From contig CALXHT010000010.1 of assembly GCA_944388215.1 (NCBI GenBank), forward strand, positions 1 through 60,926: a stretch of DNA of 60,926 bases, given 5' to 3'. The notes under the pieces are model-generated. The model saw only the letters and a list, made by a program, of their open reading frames with translations. It had not been told where the DNA came from and made no database searches. Below are positions 59,478 to 60,926 of the stretch, piece by piece (positions within the stretch are counted from its first letter, which is position 1; each line of letters begins with the position of its first letter). Origin of the DNA: an uncultured Gemmiger sp. (lineage in GTDB: Bacteria > Bacillota > Clostridia > Oscillospirales > Ruminococcaceae). The position numbers were made by a program, and so were the translations under genes.

Positions 59478-60845
59478 ATGGGTTTCCTGAAAAAATTCAC
59501 CAAGCAGGAACTGAGCTGGATGATGTACGACTGGGCCAACAGTGCCCACTCGGTCATCGTGGTGACCATCCTGCCCATCTTCTTTGACTCGGTGGCGGAA
59601 TACACCGCCGACAGTGTGTCCAGCATGTCCACCTGGGGCTACGCCACCAGTATCGCCATGGCCATTGTGGCGCTGTCGGCCCCCTTCCTGGGTGTCTTCG
59701 GCGATATCCGCGGCATGCGCAAACGGCTGTTCACCGCCTTCCTGGCGCTGGGTGTGCTGTCGGTGGCGGGGCTGGCCTTCACCCCCGGCATGGACTTCAC
59801 CTCCTCCACCGACGCCGCAGGCCGGGTGGCGGCCATCGTGCTGGTGCTCTACATTCTGAGCACCATCGGCTTTGACGCCTCCTGCATCTACTACGACGCC
59901 TTCCTCACCGATATCACCACCGAGGAGCGGATGGATTCCGTCTCCACCATGGGGTACGGTCTGGGCTACATCGGCGGCTCCACCATTCCGCTGCTGATCT
60001 TCCTCATCATGAACGCGGTGGGCGTGCCCATGCTCACCTGCCTGGGCGTGATCTTCGCCATCACCGCCGTGTGGTGGCTGGTCTTCAGCCTGCCGCTGCT
60101 GAAAAACTGCCGGCAGACCTCCGGCAAACCCTACGAAAAAGGGGACATCGGCCGCAACATCAAGGGCGTTTTTACCACCATCCGGGAGATCGGCGCCGAC
60201 AAGCCCATGCTGGTCTACATCATCTCCTACTTCTTCTACATCGACGGTGTCCACACCATCATCAGCATGGCCACCAGCTACGGCACCAACCTGGGGCTGG
60301 ATTCCGCCGGCATGCTGCTGGCACTGCTGCTGGTGCAGGTGCTGGGCCTGCCCTTCTGCCTGCTCTATATGAAGCTGGCGGCCAGATTCGGCGCCCGCCG
60401 CATGGTGGGCGTGGGCATCTGCGTCTACATGTTTATCTGCATCTTCGCCTTCTTCATGGACAGCCTGTGGCAGTTCTGGATGCTGGCGGTGCTCTGCGCC
60501 ACCAGCCAGGGCGGCATCCAGGCGCTGTCCCGCTCCATGTTCGGCAAGCTCATCCCCGACCGGGACCGCAGCGGCGAGTTCTTCGGTTTCTTTGATATCT
60601 TCGGCAAGTTTTCCTCCATCCTGGGCCCCACCCTGGTGGGCGCTGTCAGTGCGCTGGCCGCTTCCCGGATGCTGGCCGACCAGGGCCTCACCGCCGCCAC
60701 CGCCACCGCCGAGCAGGTGGACGCCATCAACAAGGCGGCCGGACCCTACGGCATCCTGTCGGTGATCCTCATCATCATTGCGGGCGCCTTGCTTTACTTC
60801 TTTGTGCTGCCCCGGACCCTCCAGGGGGACGAGCGGAAGATCTGA
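59478..60845 (+). CDS. MFS transporter, UMF1/Atg22-like family
   Basis: 455 residues with about twelve membrane helices. The N-terminal WMMYDWANSAHSVIVVTILP and the FYIDGVHTIISMATSYG segment identify the UMF1 (unknown major facilitator 1, Atg22-like) family. Yeast Atg22 exports amino acids from the vacuole; the bacterial role is unknown. ATG 59478 follows GGGAGGAG. The gene has its own promoter. Confidence 0.9.
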   Translation: MGFLKKFTKQELSWMMYDWANSAHSVIVVTILPIFFDSVAEYTADSVSSMSTWGYATSIAMAIVALSAPFLGVFGDIRGMRKRLFTAFLALGVLSVAGLAFTPGMDFTSSTDAAGRVAAIVLVLYILSTIGFDASCIYYDAFLTDITTEERMDSVSTMGYGLGYIGGSTIPLLIFLIMNAVGVPMLTCLGVIFAITAVWWLVFSLPLLKNCRQTSGKPYEKGDIGRNIKGVFTTIREIGADKPMLVYIISYFFYIDGVHTIISMATSYGTNLGLDSAGMLLALLLVQVLGLPFCLLYMKLAARFGARRMVGVGICVYMFICIFAFFMDSLWQFWMLAVLCATSQGGIQALSRSMFGKLIPDRDRSGEFFGFFDIFGKFSSILGPTLVGAVSALAASRMLADQGLTAATATAEQVDAINKAAGPYGILSVILIIIAGALLYFFVLPRTLQGDERKI

Positions 60846-60848
60846 CCG

Positions 60849-60880
60849 TCGCAGCCGCTGAATCCGAACCTCCTCTTTGA
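60849..60880. repeat. Dispersed repeat copy B
   Basis: GCAGCCGCTGAATC followed by CGAACCTCCTCTTTGA (60865-60880) matches copy A at 49747-49773 apart from two or three bases. The remainder to the window end (60881-60926) has a GAGGCTAT direct repeat and no gene. Confidence 0.5.
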
Positions 60881-60926
60881 GAGGCTATGAAGAGGCTATT
60901 TGACTTTTCACCCCCGGCGGGGTACA

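Overview
The window comes from a GC-rich, low-copy-repeat Gram-positive (Bacillota) chromosome. The gene content and style (ChvE/Ggu-type sugar transporter, DUF4867, XXXCH-rich lipoproteins, choloylglycine-hydrolase-family enzyme, CBS-type pyrophosphatase, raffinose/lactose use, strong GGAGG ribosome sites and TTGACA/TATAAT promoters) suggest a gut anaerobe of the Oscillospirales, near Faecalibacterium, Gemmiger or Subdoligranulum. This placement is inference from gene content; no rRNA is present.

Layout. 1-3.9 kb: a decayed minus-strand operon, an RND/MMPL exporter fragment with a frameshift followed by a secreted GLUG-repeat protein carrying two in-frame stops. 4.0-17.3 kb: a ROK regulator and a twelve-gene pentose-type operon (sugar-binding lipoprotein, ATPase, permease, xylulokinase-like kinase, two membrane proteins, DUF4867 protein, fucose/arabinose-isomerase-like protein, transaldolase, split transketolase, ribulose-phosphate epimerase). 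17.3-19.9 kb: MarR-MATE efflux pair and a second MarR gene. 20.0-23.4 kb: a two-component system, a PepSY lipoprotein, a small secreted protein and a sigma-factor remnant. 23.5-26.7 kb: a choloylglycine hydrolase family enzyme and an ars-type operon. 26.7-28.0 kb: an MFS pump behind a leader peptide and a long hairpin. 28.1-30.7 kb: a BlaI regulator with an M56-M23 protease fusion and a broken small gene. 30.8-32.2 kb: an orphan phage terminase pair. 32.4-44.2 kb: beta-galactosidase, then a raffinose/melibiose-type operon (ABC importer, alpha-galactosidase, amylosucrase-like enzyme) with a divergent AraC regulator. 44.2-45.8 kb: a Crp-family regulator, rhodanese, thioredoxin and tRNA-Pro. 46.0-49.7 kb: three tandem paralogous lipoproteins. 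49.8-60.9 kb: mostly housekeeping genes (typA, CBS-pyrophosphatase, citrate synthase, pyrG, cysK, an rRNA/tRNA methyltransferase, a UMF1-type MFS protein).

How it fits together. Two sugar uptake-and-breakdown systems dominate. The first imports a monosaccharide and feeds it, as a pentulose phosphate, into the non-oxidative pentose phosphate pathway, but it has no recognisable xylA, araA or araD; the isomerase step is most simply assigned to the fucose-isomerase-like gene. The second imports alpha-galactosides and splits them into galactose and sucrose, and the sucrose is probably used by the amylosucrase-like enzyme.

The most interesting regulatory signals are: (i) a five-codon leader ORF inside a long RNA hairpin ahead of the MFS pump, which looks like ribosome-controlled attenuation; (ii) a leader ORF with tandem Cys codons ahead of cysK; (iii) two promoters with identical 11-bp-phased direct repeats placed 10 bp from the -10, marking a likely autoregulated two-component regulon; (iv) paired operators for MarR and ArsR. 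No CRISPR array, insertion sequence or replication origin was seen.
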